Counted from the stretch's first letter, positions 20,836 to 31,949 are shown. The stretch: DNA of 64,000 nucleotides from Pseudoips prasinana (GCA_951640165.1 OX621241.1:3544001-3608000), one strand, 5' to 3'. Notes: generated by a model not told the origin, from the sequence alone. Numbers and translations: made by a program.

Positions 20836-21224
20836 TGTAGGTATAATATATGTATTTCAAATTTTATTAATCAAAATACTAATCTAGGTAAATTTACATA
20901 TGTATATACATATTGTTTTTAATTCACTACCACGACGACCAGATTAATGAGAGGTCGCTAGAGCTCATAGAGAACAGGAGTAAAGAGTGTGGAATGTGTC
21001 GCAGATATTCTGTGTATTACCCGGCCTTAGGCTACGACATCTATTTAAGAAGGCCGTACGCGTGTTTGCTGACGTGTTTTATACGAAAGATGACGAAATA
21101 TGTTGAAAGGCAATGCCGCTCATCAGCGCAAATACCTTCTCGTATTTTTTGATAACCAAAAAGCCACATTGAATATGAAAGTTATGCTTACCGACAAGAA
21201 AGGGCAGATTATATTCTGATTCTT
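20836..21224. other. Unassigned; 79-codon open frame
   Basis: The plus-strand frame 20913-21152 starts MFLIHYHDD and contains ECGMCRRYSVYYP. I do not recognise it. It has no partner frame or splice context that I can support, so it is not called as a gene. Confidence 0.35.
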
Positions 21225-21355
21225 TATTGTACACAGAAAATAAACATTTTATACATGTGTATTTGTAAATTAATGTACAAGGGCGAGTTTAACTCATGCA
21301 TCGATGAGTTTTCTTCCAGCAAACCACTGACAGAGGGAGATTTGTAGAAGAAGGG
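21225..21355 (-). mobile_element. LINE 3' UTR fragment
   Basis: Shares tgagttttcttccagcaaac with 35283-35370, and the arrangement (short repeat, then ttcttccag) resembles the LINE 3' ends at 58145 and 62106. Only the antisense 3' UTR remains. Confidence 0.5.
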
Positions 21356-21589
21356 TAAAAACACAAGTGTACAACATCAAAAGAAAAATAAAATTAAGTG
21401 ATGCTAATTGCTACTACCAACTGGTAGAAATAGATATGTATCTACATACTAATAATACAAACAAATTACATAATATACATACTACATATATCGGCGTCCT
21501 AACACAGGCAATGTTATGCCTAAAAGGAGGCCTCAACAATCTTGTCATTAGATTAACTTGAGTTAAAGGAAATAAATCATTTTTATTTT

Positions 21590-22080
21590 ATTTTATTTTT
21601 ATATATATAAAACTCCTAAATATACTAATACATATATTATAGATTACAGTGATTGTGATAAAAAGTGTTCCCTTGCTCTTCTTCTAAATACCTCTAAAGA
21701 TGAGCTAGAAAGAACAGAGTGTGGAAGAGAGTTCCATAGTCGAACGTCTACTTCAATTCTACTTTAAGACCTTCTTCTTATGAGACATTTGCTTCACCTT
21801 TTGGGACGCTTATATGCGAAAGCAATGTTATCTCTAGAAATTGCTTTAAGCATTAAGTCTATCCTTGTACTTATGTGCATAAAGTTTAAATAAATAAATG
21901 TATTGTTAAGGTTAAGTACCCTAAACCGGCGAGCATGTATGAAGAATATAATGTCAGTAAACGAAGCGAAAAAGGTGTGCAAGGATCGTGACAAATGGAA
22001 GTCCGTTGTCTCTGCCTACCCCTCTGGGAGACAGGCGTGAGTCTATGTATGTATGTATGTATGTATGTATTGTTAAGGTT
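21590..22080 (-). pseudogene. LINE ORF2 C-terminal remnant
   Basis: The minus strand reads ISRDNIAFAYKR, a few codons including a stop, then RLWNSLPHSVLSSSSLEVF and RRRAREHFL, the C-terminal end of a non-LTR ORF2 (Jockey/CR1-like). The tail (tttattttattttattttta) lies at the left. A second, plus-strand LINE piece is inserted at 21914-22064. Confidence 0.7.
21914..22064 (+). mobile_element. LINE 3' end with 16-bp target duplication
   Basis: The direct repeat ATGTATTGTTAAGGTT is at 21898-21913 and 22065-22080. The insert encodes RRACMKNIMSVNEAKKV, CKDRDKWKSVVSAYPSGRQA and a stop, then a (GTAT)n tail. This is a LINE C-terminus distinct from the (CAT)n-tailed RTE copies. The left repeat lies inside the other LINE remnant. 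Confidence 0.85.
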
Positions 22081-22134
22081 GTGTCTATTGAATTGTACTT
22101 TAAACTACACCACTGAAGTAAAACTTAGATACCT

Positions 22135-22815
22135 ATAAGAAACGTAATTATGCTATGAGAGAAAGACAGGAAGACAATGTGTGCTCGCACCTCTCTCTTG
22201 CCCCTACTGTAGTATACGAAACGTAACTCCCTCTTTCTATCGTCACTAACTTATATTTCCCTCTCAATTTATGTTCGCCTAACCCAATCACACTTTTAGT
22301 AACGCCCTCGTCACGCATTCACTAGCTTACTCCCCAAGTCAAGCGTGCGTAAAACACTTAAAAATCATTTTGGAACGAAGTTCCTTATCGCGCGTTGTGA
22401 AAGGGGGCTAGATGGAAAACATTCTTACGAAAAGTTGTCACGACACTTTTTGGTGCTGTGCGGCGTGCGCATGTTTCTCTGTCTGTCTCTCTCTCTCTCT
22501 CTCTCCCTCATAGAAAGCAAGCCAGATATTTTCATTTCTATTTCGCATTGAACAGTGTGGTGTCGCGACGATTATTTTTGTTGAGTGTATACAGGTTTTT
22601 TGTACAGACGCCAGCACATCAAGCTACTCCAATCTGTCAAATATCCCCAATAGAAAGTGAACCTTATGCTTATGTGATAAAGTTGAAAATCTGTAAAAGA
22701 AACTTGACAGATTGGAGTAGCTTGATGTGCTGGCGTCTGTACATAATAAATAATAAGAAATAACTTCGTTCCATCCGGGTGTCCCTTGACACCTCTCAAG
22801 TTTTATATACTCCAC
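22135..22815 (+). repeat. Repeat F, filled by MITE-M
   Basis: The longest F copy: tatgagagaaagacaggaag, then aacgtaactccctctttcta, taacgccctcgtcacgcatt, the CT-rich run at about 22473-22508, then the 16.5-kb-like part. The MITE-M insertion divides ttttgtac from ataataaataataag. F shows no TIRs or tRNA head. Confidence 0.8.
22606..22738. mobile_element. MITE-M, 133 bp
   Basis: Begins agacgccagcacatcaagct and ends with the inverse; the TIRs are about 37 bp and together make up over half of the element. GTAC flanks both sides (22602-22605, 22739-22742). The homologous site at 16780-16783 has a single GTAC, which establishes a 4-bp target duplication. Confidence 0.95.
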
Positions 22816-24244
22816 GTCTGTAGTATTTTGATGTTACATAAGTACAAACGTAAACCTAACCTTCCTACGCATGTGCAGTCTACCTACAGCGTACAAAAAT
22901 CACCAACTTCCATCTATTCTTGTACACAATAAATTCATGTCAGTTGCGCGTAACACGTAGAAATAAACAATAATTAAATATAGTCTGTCTAAAATCATCA
23001 ATCATTACTCTAAAATTACCTTCAACTAAGCGTTTCATCCCATCACGTACTAATTCCATATTCAAACAAAGAGAGAGCATGGAACTTTTAAATCATGGGA
23101 TAGTGAGGCGACATTGACGTAACGAAAAAAAGCAATGACACATTTATTAGACCTGTCATTCGCTGGTACTTAAGTCTGACAACTCATAAGTTCCAAACTT
23201 TAATTTGTGATAAGTAGTGTATGCTACTGGATTTTGACTTTCACATTTCAAAACTATTGTTCGGTTATCGATTTAAATTGGATTTTTAGTGTTTGTTTTG
23301 TTTTAAAAACTTTTATAGTTACGACATCTTTGTTCATGACATAGGTTTATTTCATCATCGTATAGATAAGAGTTGAATGGTTAGTTTTATGTGACCAAAG
23401 ACAATGTAAACCAGTAGTTAAAACGTAAAACTGTACACTTAAGGATTATGTGATTTATATCTTGGGCTAATGCGATAAACATACTTCTAAAGAATCCGCA
23501 AAATAAAGATAATCTTAAGAAAAAGCCTTTTTAGAAGATATGAGCAATTACTTGTATTATTATTAATTATTAAGTTTTTGCCTATAAATTTTTATACATC
23601 AGTTTTATTGACAAAAATAAGTAAGTATATCTTAATTAATTATTGGAAAATTCATTGTGTATCAATTTGTTGCGACACTATCGTAAATCTCTCATTACCT
23701 CCGATCACAAACTCAACAACCTGTCACGATCACAAAAAAAAACAAAGTCAACATTCAAATTTTATTTTAGTGGCCTTTATTAGCTTAACTGTACTAATTA
23801 CGTAGAGTGACAATCTGTTTCGTGGCATAAGTCGACTAATTCGTTCGACAGTCGAGCGACTTGAAATACTGAATCGACGCATTTGTCATTACCATAATCG
23901 AGGTAATGCGCTTCACTATGACTATGGCGCCATGATATATTTTTTTTAATTTTTGAATATGTGACACTGTTCGACTATTACAGCACATTAAATATTACTT
24001 AGAGATTATTATGGCTTTACTTTTGACAATCCAATTTCGTAATCTTTATTAATTACACTGTAAGTATTTGTTGAAGGATGAGTGTTCAATTTAAGATTTA
24101 TTTAAATAAGGATCTTCCAACGATATCAACATATTTTATATTATTGGGTGGATTTCTGTGAAATCGTCTTTAGGCGTATTGAGCTCTTTTTGGGTTACCA
24201 AAAAGCCTAAACCTCGTGTCATCATCACCGCACGCTTCCCATGA
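22816..24244. other. No recognised gene or element
   Basis: About 1.4 kb without a recognised repeat. A 75-codon open frame at 23578-23805 has no recognisable domain. Confidence 0.45.
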
Positions 24245-24437
24245 GCTATACATAAGTATTGTTGTCGTGGTTGGCAAATGCTTGCTTTCCACGCCGGAGG
24301 TCGTGGGTTCGATTCCCATCCAGGACAGATATTTGTGTGTATGAACATGTTTGTTTGTCTTGAGTCCGTAAGTATAGTATATCAGTTATCTGATTTACGT
24401 AGTACAAGCTCTGCTTAGTTTGATATTATTATTATAC
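24245..24437 (+). mobile_element. SINE-B
   Basis: Diverged head with gtgggttcgattcccatcca (B-box), then cagatatttgtgtgtatgaa, tacgtagtacaagctctgct and an ATT tail. The body is shortened. Confidence 0.75.
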
Positions 24438-25075
24438 ATGTACATAGATATACCTCCGTAAGTTACTAGTTTACATTGTGTACAAAGTGAAATCTCAATA
24501 TAAAGTGTCTATCATATCGTAGATTATTTCTATAAGAAGTGTAAAATATAATTTTCATTTCTATCGGCAGTCTCCAAAGACTGCCCCGCATGCCCTTTCT
24601 TTTTTTTAAAACGATGCCCACACTAGATAAATTAATTTCTGTATAGGGGAGGACTTTACAAACAATTCATTCACTGATACAAAACACTTCCAGGTTCAGA
24701 ACAACTGGAGAACATAATCGAAAAGTTAAATATCTGCGATCATTTTTAGATTAGACGTGGTGCACATGTAAATCGTTGCATCAATTAGGGTCAATATGGA
24801 CCAATCATATACCCGGCTTCAAACAAAACAGGAAATGCCTCAAATAATAAGATTCCCAGCCCGTGCTAATTTAAGAATTCAAGTTTAGCCAGCGAACCGA
24901 CATTCTTAGTTGTAAGTCGCAGGTGAACGGTACGCGTAATAGATTTGATGTTACATTATTAAGATAAATATAAACTGGATATCTAGGCGGCATGAACCCC
25001 CGCTCGCATCCTTTGTCTGGTGAAGCAATGAAGCTTCTAAGCTTCTAAAGCTCTTCCGTGGCTGTTCACCCGTTT
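24438..25075. other. No recognised gene or element
   Basis: Nothing assigned. Confidence 0.45.
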
Positions 25076-25388
25076 TTGAAGTTATACTTCTTTTGGCGCG
25101 ATGGAGAAAAATGATGAGAGTGAATTTTTACGATGCGCGCGCACACCGACACCAAAAAATTTTACAGCATGAAGTTAGTTCTAGGTGGTATGAGAGTGAA
25201 TTTTTACGTCATCGCATCGTGCGCGCGCATCGTAAAAATAACAGCATGAAGTTAGTTCTAGGTGGTATGAAAATGTATGAGAGTGTGCGCGCGCATCGTA
25301 AAAATAACAGCATGACGTTAGTTCTAGGTGGTATGAAAATTGATGACTATGTGCAAGTTGTATATTAAGAAGTATAACTTCTAACGCG
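25076..25388. mobile_element. MITE-K with three internal repeats
   Basis: Inverted ends gaagttatacttctt (25078-25092) and aagaagtataacttc (25367-25381), each followed or preceded by gcgcg. Inside are three units of about 55-65 bp with catgaagttagttctaggtg, gtatga and tgcgcgcgcatcgtaaaaat (starting near 25168, 25244 and 25311). Open frames run through on both strands as a by-product of the units. Confidence 0.75.
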
Positions 25389-25408
25389 TGTACATAAGTA
25401 CACACAAG

Positions 25409-25750
25409 TTTTTTTTTTATTAGGCAGGGGGAATGCCTACGCATGCCACTCGCAAAAAGTGTCTGCGAGTGGGTATGTCGGACTTGCACCGACTAAACCT
25501 ACCTGCCGTGGACTTCTCTTGGCACCTGATGGGGGAGCGTTCCGGAACGCGGGTATGCTGTGCCTCATGTCCCTGATGATCGGGACACGTACCCTGAGAG
25601 GGCCCGGGATTGCCCTCCCCTATTGCCGACTCCTGCCAGTCCGGCACAGTGACTGTACCACAAACAGATCGCTGTCTTCCCGAAGCTGCTTGCACGTGGC
25701 GTCAGTTGAGAACACTTCTCCTACTGCCGCCGCGGCTATTCACCTCTAGA
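25409..25750 (-). mobile_element. LINE-R 3' region
   Basis: Poly(T) at 25410-25419 (complement of a tail), then GC-rich sequence with gcgagtgggtatgtcggact and ggaacgcgggtatgctg. The same order appears inverted at 54475-54670. GC content is far above the surroundings. It resembles the 3' region of an R1-type LINE, but no domain confirms that. Open frames on several strands reflect high GC. Confidence 0.55.
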
Positions 25751-25796
25751 TGTCTATTCACTTTATTTTATAGTATGAACCCCACATTACTTACTT

Positions 25797-26582
25797 ATCA
25801 TATGGGCAGTGGTTACCCTAGTGTCAGAGTTGTTCAAGCCGCCCAGTAGGCCTCTGACATGGCTTAACTCTAATGACCACAACCGGGACCGACAGATTAA
25901 CCTTGTCTTGCCTTACCTTAAAGAGCGATAAGAGCAATGCTCCGCTTGCAGCAATTATATTCATCCAGAGACTATTTTATTAGATTAGAAATTTTCACTG
26001 CTCCGTGCTTATATATATTAGTTTTATTAACAAGCTTTGTGAAAAATCTCCTCAAATTTGAAAGTATTGAGGAAAGACAGATTAGAACTCGTAGAAAGGA
26101 CATACCTTCATTGTTCCAAGGCAAACTTAATGTGGTTCAACACAGTTCCAGAGTACAATCGGTCTCAATATATAATAAGTTACCTTAAGAATTTAAAAGC
26201 ATATATAGATCAAATATATTCAGGCACAAATTAAAAGACTATTTATTGAAGAAAGGCTTTTATAGTGTACAAGAATTTATAAATGACAAATTACTTTCTA
26301 AGTATATAATGAATTGGTATGACATATATCCATAATAATATAAAATTGATAATAATGTAATTAATGGTTTAGTATTTTAATTTGTAAATTTAGCTTTAAA
26401 ATTTTCAACACAAATGTATTTGTTATGAAAATAAATTACTTATGACTTACCCTCCGAAGCACGGAGACGTCCAGAAATGAAACCACTTTGGCGGTCGTCA
26501 CCCATCTATGGACTAACCGCGAGCCTAGTTGCTTAATCTCACCGATCACTTGCGGACCGGTGAGAGCATCTGGCTATGATCT
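25797..26582 (-). mobile_element. SINE-5S, split by LINE fragment
   Basis: The tail part is 25797-25904 (catatgggcagtggttaccc) and the head 26449-26582, with ccgcgagcctagttgcttaa and caccgatcacttgcggaccg complementary to the 5S-like segment. A LINE fragment lies between them, flanked by a short cttacc repeat. Confidence 0.8.
25908..26448 (+). pseudogene. Jockey/CR1-like LINE C-terminal fragment
   Basis: Encodes FESIEERQIRTRRKDIPSL, then VQSVSIYNKLP, a stop, FRHKLKDYLLKKGFYSVQEF. The pattern of TR-K, YN-LP, F-KLK-YLL-FY-V-EF is usual for the end of Jockey/CR1-type ORF2. The tail is ttgttatgaaaataaattac. The first ~60 codons run from about 25937. Confidence 0.75.
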
Positions 26583-26817
26583 CCTAAAAATCCCACATTG
26601 TTTATGTAACATGTAATATAAAATTACTTCCCAACTTGTTATTAAAGTCCGGTCATTTCCATTACTTACTGTTAAACGGAAGAAGTGGTTGGTTAAGTGT
26701 TAGTATCCGCGTAATATTATATCAATGAATGATCTTTAATAACACCCAAATAATTGGTAGTTTGACATGTATTTTAGGCGTTCAATAACCTTTCATAATT
26801 ATAATTTTGAAATGTAC

Positions 26818-26950
26818 AGATGCCAGCACATCAAGCTACCCCAATCTGTCAAATTTACCCAATTGAAAGTGAACCTTATACTTTTGTGATTAAGTTGAAA
26901 ATCTATAAAAGAAATTTGATAGATTGCGGTAGCTGGACGTGCTGGCGTCT
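26818..26950. mobile_element. MITE-M, 133 bp
   Basis: Same orientation as the 22606 copy, GTAC on each side (26814-26817, 26951-26954). A few substitutions from it (for example agatgcc at the left end). Confidence 0.9.
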
Positions 26951-27189
26951 GTACAATAATATTTATTGACATATCTCAAATATGTCAAGATATATTTTAT
27001 CATCGCATTAACTGCTTAATTCTGCACATATATTGCGTAATCGTGAACATACATTTATAAAGAAATACATAAAGTCGATTTAATAAACTTTACTCAGTTT
27101 TAAAAGTTTATTAATTCGAATATATACAAGGTGTAGCATAATAAAAGACGGAACTTAGGGAATGCTAACTAACCATGACAGTGAACTCA

Positions 27190-27305
27190 TTAAATACTTA
27201 CTTATTTATCGTATGGGCAGTGGTTACCCTAGTGTCAGAGTTGTCCAAGCAGCTCAGTAGACCTATGACATTCCTTATCGACTGTTGTCTAATTGATTTT
27301 ATTTT
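27190..27305 (-). mobile_element. SINE-5S, tail half only
   Basis: tatgggcagtggttacccta, gtgtcagagttgtccaagca and tattattcgactgttgtcta-like sequence match the 3' half of the SINE-5S. The 5S-like head is absent, replaced by an unassigned GC-rich segment. Confidence 0.7.
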
Positions 27306-27896
27306 GGATATGGCCAACAGTTTCCGTCTCTTCGGAAGATCATCTTCAGGTCGAATGCGACCCGAACAACGCCGCCGTCCGTAACAATTTTCCACTATCT
27401 TATAACAAAACCCACAAGAAAGTTGAATGACTTAAAACTTAGCATCGTAAATTCAATCATCCGGCGGGGATCGATTTATATTTATGATTTCCTATTTTTG
27501 ACTTGAGATTTACGATTAGCAATGCAAATACATAACTAAGTAAACGAACCAATCGCTTTAGAAAATCGCAGACGATACTTTAAGTATAAGATGTCGAAAA
27601 GGGCTCGCGCCGCCATATTGTCTGCGGGGGAATAAGCAATAAAGTTTTTGTACAAACAGCTATGAAAACGAACTGTGCGCAAACTAATAAAGATTTAGGG
27701 ATATTGTTTCCCTTTGTCATCAGTCCTCGTGCTACAAAACTGGCCACTCACGTAAGTTCAACACTCCAATACTAAGGAAAAAGGACTGCAATATCAGAGC
27801 TTTTTACTTTAGTATTCAAACAGTGCTCAAAATAGAAGCTCAAAATATTACTTTATAACACAATTTATTGAGCAATACGGATTAATTACAGTTACA
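27306..27896. other. Unassigned; GC-rich start
   Basis: The first 80 bp (ggccaacagtttccgtctct, cgaatgcgacccgaacaacg) look repeat-like but have no partner in the window. Nothing else recognised. Confidence 0.4.
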
Positions 27897-28284
27897 TACA
27901 ACATGTAACGTAATTAACGCACACCCTCAAACACCCCAATTAGAATATTATGTTGTAATCATAATATATACACTGAATTTTTCATTTAACATGTATATGC
28001 ATTGTTATTTACTAAATTAGTTTCTTGGAATAAAGTTTATTTTCTTTATTTTGTATTGAATTATGGACTTTGTATGAATAAAAATTAAAAATTTGATTTT
28101 TTAAGTCTTATTACTTTGACTTACGGTCCATTTCAATTTGTTTTGACTTTACATGGTTAACATTACAATAATTTCCGTAGTATTAATAAAAAGTTACCGA
28201 TATAAAAAATTATATAAATCGATTCAGTAAACGATTCTGAACAAACTATTTTCAGGAAGTGCGTTACTTTAGTTACATGTTGTA
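27897..28284. mobile_element. MITE-J, full copy
   Basis: Reverse orientation relative to 6346-6717, starting tacaacatgtaacgtaatta and ending acatgttgta. TA on each side. Internal segments gaaaatagttt-like and ggtccatttcaatttgtttt match the other copies. Confidence 0.85.
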
Positions 28285-28289
28285 TAAAA

Positions 28290-28625
28290 ATGTGCTGTGT
28301 GGCTGATGGCATAGAATATCAACATCCCACTTCATCCAGGTGGGGTGTAGAAATCTTACCGAGGGAATATCTACCAGAGAACGGGCAGCAACGTCTCTCT
28401 GTGTTCTATGAGTACAGACGCCAGCACATCCAGCTACCCCAATCTGTCAATTTTATTTTATAGATTTTCAGCTTTATCACTAAATCAGAAGGTTCACTTT
28501 CAATTGGGGTAGTTAGACAGATTGGGGTAGCTTGATGTGCTGACTTCTGTACCATACTGCGATCGTCTACCCGTCTACCGTCGACCTAAGCGTGGCGATT
28601 ATGGCACATCCTCTCATTCTTGGGG
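28290..28625 (+). mobile_element. SINE-G, filled by MITE-M
   Basis: Starts tgctgtgtggctgatggc, keeps taccgagggaatatctacca and tgcgatcgtctacccgtcta. MITE-M interrupts it after gttctatga. The frame seen in other copies is disrupted here by indels. The 3' tail is lost. Confidence 0.75.
28416..28548. mobile_element. MITE-M, 133 bp, inverted orientation
   Basis: GTAC at 28412-28415 and 28549-28552. Here the outer flanking bases differ (left a, right c), so the duplication is GTAC only, not TGTACA. It sits in the middle of SINE-G. Confidence 0.9.
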
Positions 28626-28947
28626 AAGCTCAGTAGGAATAGGAAGACTTAATCTATGCTGCTATGCTATCGGGACTGGTCTAACCTGACCATCATCCTT
28701 TCTGGTTCCCTATAGGTTTTAAGGTTAGATGACAGGTTTAGTTAACTTCACAGCATAAAACGCAGGCCGTTCGTCCCATTGAGGATCGTTGAAGGCATTT
28801 CATCACCAAAAATGCAAACACAGGGTCTGGTGGATGCTATAACAACTCATTTGAACAAAATGTGTAGATATACGGGACCACTCTGAAAGAATTTCTTCGT
28901 ATATAGTTCGTATGTACACGAACTACGAAAACATCAATTACATTACA
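28626..28947. other. No recognised gene or element
   Basis: Nothing assigned. A small stem, tagttcgt / acgaacta, lies near 28905-28926. Confidence 0.45.
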
Positions 28948-29275
28948 CTAGCTGTGCCCCGCGGTTTAACCCGCGTTAAATTTTATAAATTATCACAGCT
29001 CATTCCCCGTAGGTGACAGCGTGATAATATGTAGCCTATATGTTGACCGGACCTCTTAGTAATATTCACGCAAAATTTGAAGTAAATCCATGCAGTAATT
29101 TTTGAGTTTAGCCCGGACATATATACAGACAAACAGACACCCAGACAATATTTCTAAAAGCTGTAGTTTTGGATTCGATATCGATTGTAGATCACGCCCC
29201 AAGTATCCGTTTAAAAAAATATTAAATGTACAGTTTCGACTTTCCTACGACTTTATTATATAATTATGTATAAAT
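28948..29275 (-). mobile_element. Helitron Hel-A
   Basis: CTAG complement at 28948-28951, hairpin altered to gcggtttaacccgc, and a degraded 5' end near 29275 (tataattatgta instead of tatgtataga). It is older than the 12125 and 41305 copies. Confidence 0.85.
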
Positions 29276-29969
29276 AAAGAATAAACACGTGGTATGGTTT
29301 TATAAAACCACGATACAAGTGAAACTTTGTCTCTTAGAGCGTAAAATTAAGTCATTGTCATTTTGACTCACTAGCTGTATCTGTATATGTCCATCACGAT
29401 CAAGTGAACGAGAGTGAGTGCAAATGTAAATTCTACACGGTCAGCCACGAGCGCCAACATCTTGCGACATGCCATAGATGGAAAAAAAATTGAGAAAATG
29501 TAAAAAAAAAGGTTACACTTTAAAACCAAACAGTATGATTACAGATTATGTAAATAACTTCTCAGTTTCAAAGACAGTTAAGAAATATATTTCAGCCTTT
29601 CATTTATCTTATATACGAATGAATATCACAACAATAAACACCGAAACGTGTCACTCTTGTCACCAATCACCATTTAATTCAATACATAATCCTCTCAACA
29701 ATTCCTAGCTGGATGCCAACGGTGCATAGACTCCCGCGCAGCATTGTGCACACACTAAAGCGCTACACCGCAACTGTAGCGCTCGCTATGGCAAAAGCTA
29801 CTTTATTATACAAAGATAGGGTAGCATATCCCATGTAAAAGCCACCTTTTATGCCGGTTAATATCCTCGCAACAACTATGGCAGACGACAGATGTGCACA
29901 CAATGCAAAATGTCAACCATCAGCTGTCCATAAAGTTTGATTTGCTATTTGTTTAAAGGGGGGGTTGGG
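29276..29969. other. No recognised gene or element
   Basis: A 76-codon open frame at 29478-29708 begins in an A-rich, Lys-coding run and looks like chance. A short stem agcgctaca / tgtagcgct lies at 29759-29785. Confidence 0.45.
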
Positions 29970-30545
29970 TACGTACTCGTTCGATCGCGGGTTTGAATAG
30001 TGGAGTTAATAGATATAGTTTAAGTAATGGAATCAGGCGTTACTTTGCGGAAATCCATAACAATCAAAATACAAAATCAATATGTAGTGTTAATTCCGCT
30101 AATTGTCAGTTTAATCATGCCGGGATGCAATTTGCACCGCCCTCCCGCCCGTAAAAATGTGCACATGCAAGAAGGACAATATAAATATACGATACCCAAC
30201 ACGTGTTTCGTCGAGTGCTCGAAGGAGTCTCCTTCGAGCACTCGACGAGTTAGCAGCCCATGAGAATGGTCCGTGGAGGACCGAAACACGTGTTGGGTAT
30301 CGTACTGGCGCATGTAATTTGCTTTTTTATATTGTCCTTCTTGCATGTGCACATATTTGCGGGCGGGAGGGCGAATCCCGGCATGATTTAACTGACAATT
30401 AGCGGAATTAACACTACATATTGATTTTGTATTTTGATAGATATAGTTTACTTACGCAGCCTCCTAAGTAAGCTAAATATGTCAACTGTATTGGTATGTA
30501 AAAAAAATCGTATTCAAACCAGTGATCGATCGAGTGAGTACCTCC
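29970..30545. mobile_element. Complex foldback element
   Basis: Long inverted arms: about 30065-30210 pairs with about 30281-30436, with only scattered gaps. Segments such as cgatacccaacacgtgtttc (30190-30209) match their inverse exactly. Weaker pairing extends outward (gtactcgttcgatcg at about 29972 with the gatcgatcgagtgagtac region near 30528). The direct repeat atagatatagttta occurs at about 30008 and 30438. No coding frame makes sense across both arms. Confidence 0.75.
30208..30248. repeat. Perfect palindrome, 20-bp arms, 1-base spacer
   Basis: tcgtcgagtgctcgaaggag (30208-30227) and its exact inverse (30229-30248) around a single t. It lies at the centre of the left part of the foldback, so it is a hairpin within a hairpin. 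Confidence 0.9.
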
Positions 30546-31325
30546 ATCTTTACCTTTGTACCTAGTTTACATGTATGTGAACTGTTGTATGTATGTAGTT
30601 TACCAAGGAAGCCTCCTAGGTAAACTATATCTGTAAACTGCATTGGTATATTAAAAATAGAGAGAAATAACGCAAGGTCAGGCCATCTAGCAAATAAGAC
30701 TACAATCTAGATGAGTTTTGGGGACCTTTCGTAGAACTGTTTCTCTACGTTAATACGTTCATGTAGGCCACTCGTACGATTGAAGATTTGACGTGACACG
30801 TCATTCAATTCTTACAATCTTCAATGCTTTAATCGTGGCGCAATCGCAGTCGTAATCTTGGCCGGCGAGTATGAGAGACCGAATCGTGTACAGTCTCACG
30901 AGAGTTTCCAATAGCTTTAACTTGTTTCAAATGATACATACACAATATATTAGTATTGAACTCTAGTAATTTATGCGTCTATATACTCAAACTCTCAAAT
31001 CACTCATCCTCGTAGCAACAAAATCTTCTCATAAATATTTTCCAAAATCATATTGACCATTTAATGACAACACTTCATAACAGTTTATTAAAAGGAGCAT
31101 TTTATCTGAGGCTAATCTGTAGCCCAATTAAGTTCTATTTGTTATCCAGGGTGGTCCTAAAGGGAATAAGTTTTAGCCTGGGACGACCTCCGTCAATTAC
31201 AATATGTCAGACGTCGTATTATGTCATGAGGATGGGGGATCCCGTTAATGATGACATATTAGACCCTGTTACACTATTGGTTTTTAAATTAATAATTTTT
31301 ATCTAATAATATTATCTAGAGTAAT
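30546..31325. other. Unassigned; echo of foldback flank
   Basis: The segment 30598-30655 (gtttaccaaggaagcctcct, then gtaaactgcattggtat) repeats 30448-30505 in diverged form. The rest is unrecognised. Confidence 0.45.
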
Positions 31326-31450
31326 TGACTGTACGTATGGAACAGTGGTTATGGCAGTCCTCGCTTCTAAGAGTTTTGGGTTCGTTTCCCGCACTAGAGG
31401 ACTATTTGTGTGGCCCATAGATACATAGCTGTTATGAGTCTGAATATGCT
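31326..31450 (+). mobile_element. SINE-C-like remnant
   Basis: A tRNA-like head with ttttgggttcgtttcccgca is followed by gactatttgtgtggcccata. Shortened and diverged. Confidence 0.5.
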
Positions 31451-31819
31451 GTGTCCAATAATAGCATAATTGTTAAGTGATTATTGCAAAGTGGTAAGGT
31501 TCCAGAATTATCTTTTTAAAAATATGTATCCGTTATTTCATTCCTCAGAATGAATATTAAAAAAATATACCTACATAAATATTTGTTTGTGTTTACTGTA
31601 TTTTTATGACGATTCTGACTAACTAATATCAGTAAATTACGTGAATCACAATAGAACCATTAAATTTATTTTAATATATTTATATGTACCTATTATTTAT
31701 ATATGTATCTATTTTATCGTCCATTATTATTACTTAAACTACTCTACAGAGATACTTTAATTTAAAAATATGCTGTAATAACCGCCAATTAAACAAATTA
31801 ATAACAATCAATAAAAACT

Positions 31820-31945
31820 CACGCTATATCACACAGCATCATTTAGCCCAAACTAAACCAAGCTTGTACTATGGATACTTGATACTTTCAGGAACACCAA
31901 TTTTTGTCTTGTGTGGGAATCAAACCCACAAACAGGTTCTTTTTA
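31820..31945 (-). mobile_element. SINE-B remnant
   Basis: Tail tcacacagcatcatttagcc, aagcttgtactatgga, and head gtgtgggaatcaaacccaca. The central body is deleted. Confidence 0.6.
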
Positions 31946-31949
31946 GTTA

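Noticed and set aside
20913..21152. 79-codon Cys-containing frame as a small protein gene
   Set aside because: No signal peptide, domain or homology recognised; AT-rich surroundings give such frames by chance.
25420..25849. Several 80-100 codon frames on both strands
   Set aside because: They lie in a GC-rich LINE 3' region and part of a SINE; high GC removes stops in all frames.
30208..30248. Rho-independent terminator
   Set aside because: Hairpin without a T-run, in an animal genome, inside a larger foldback.
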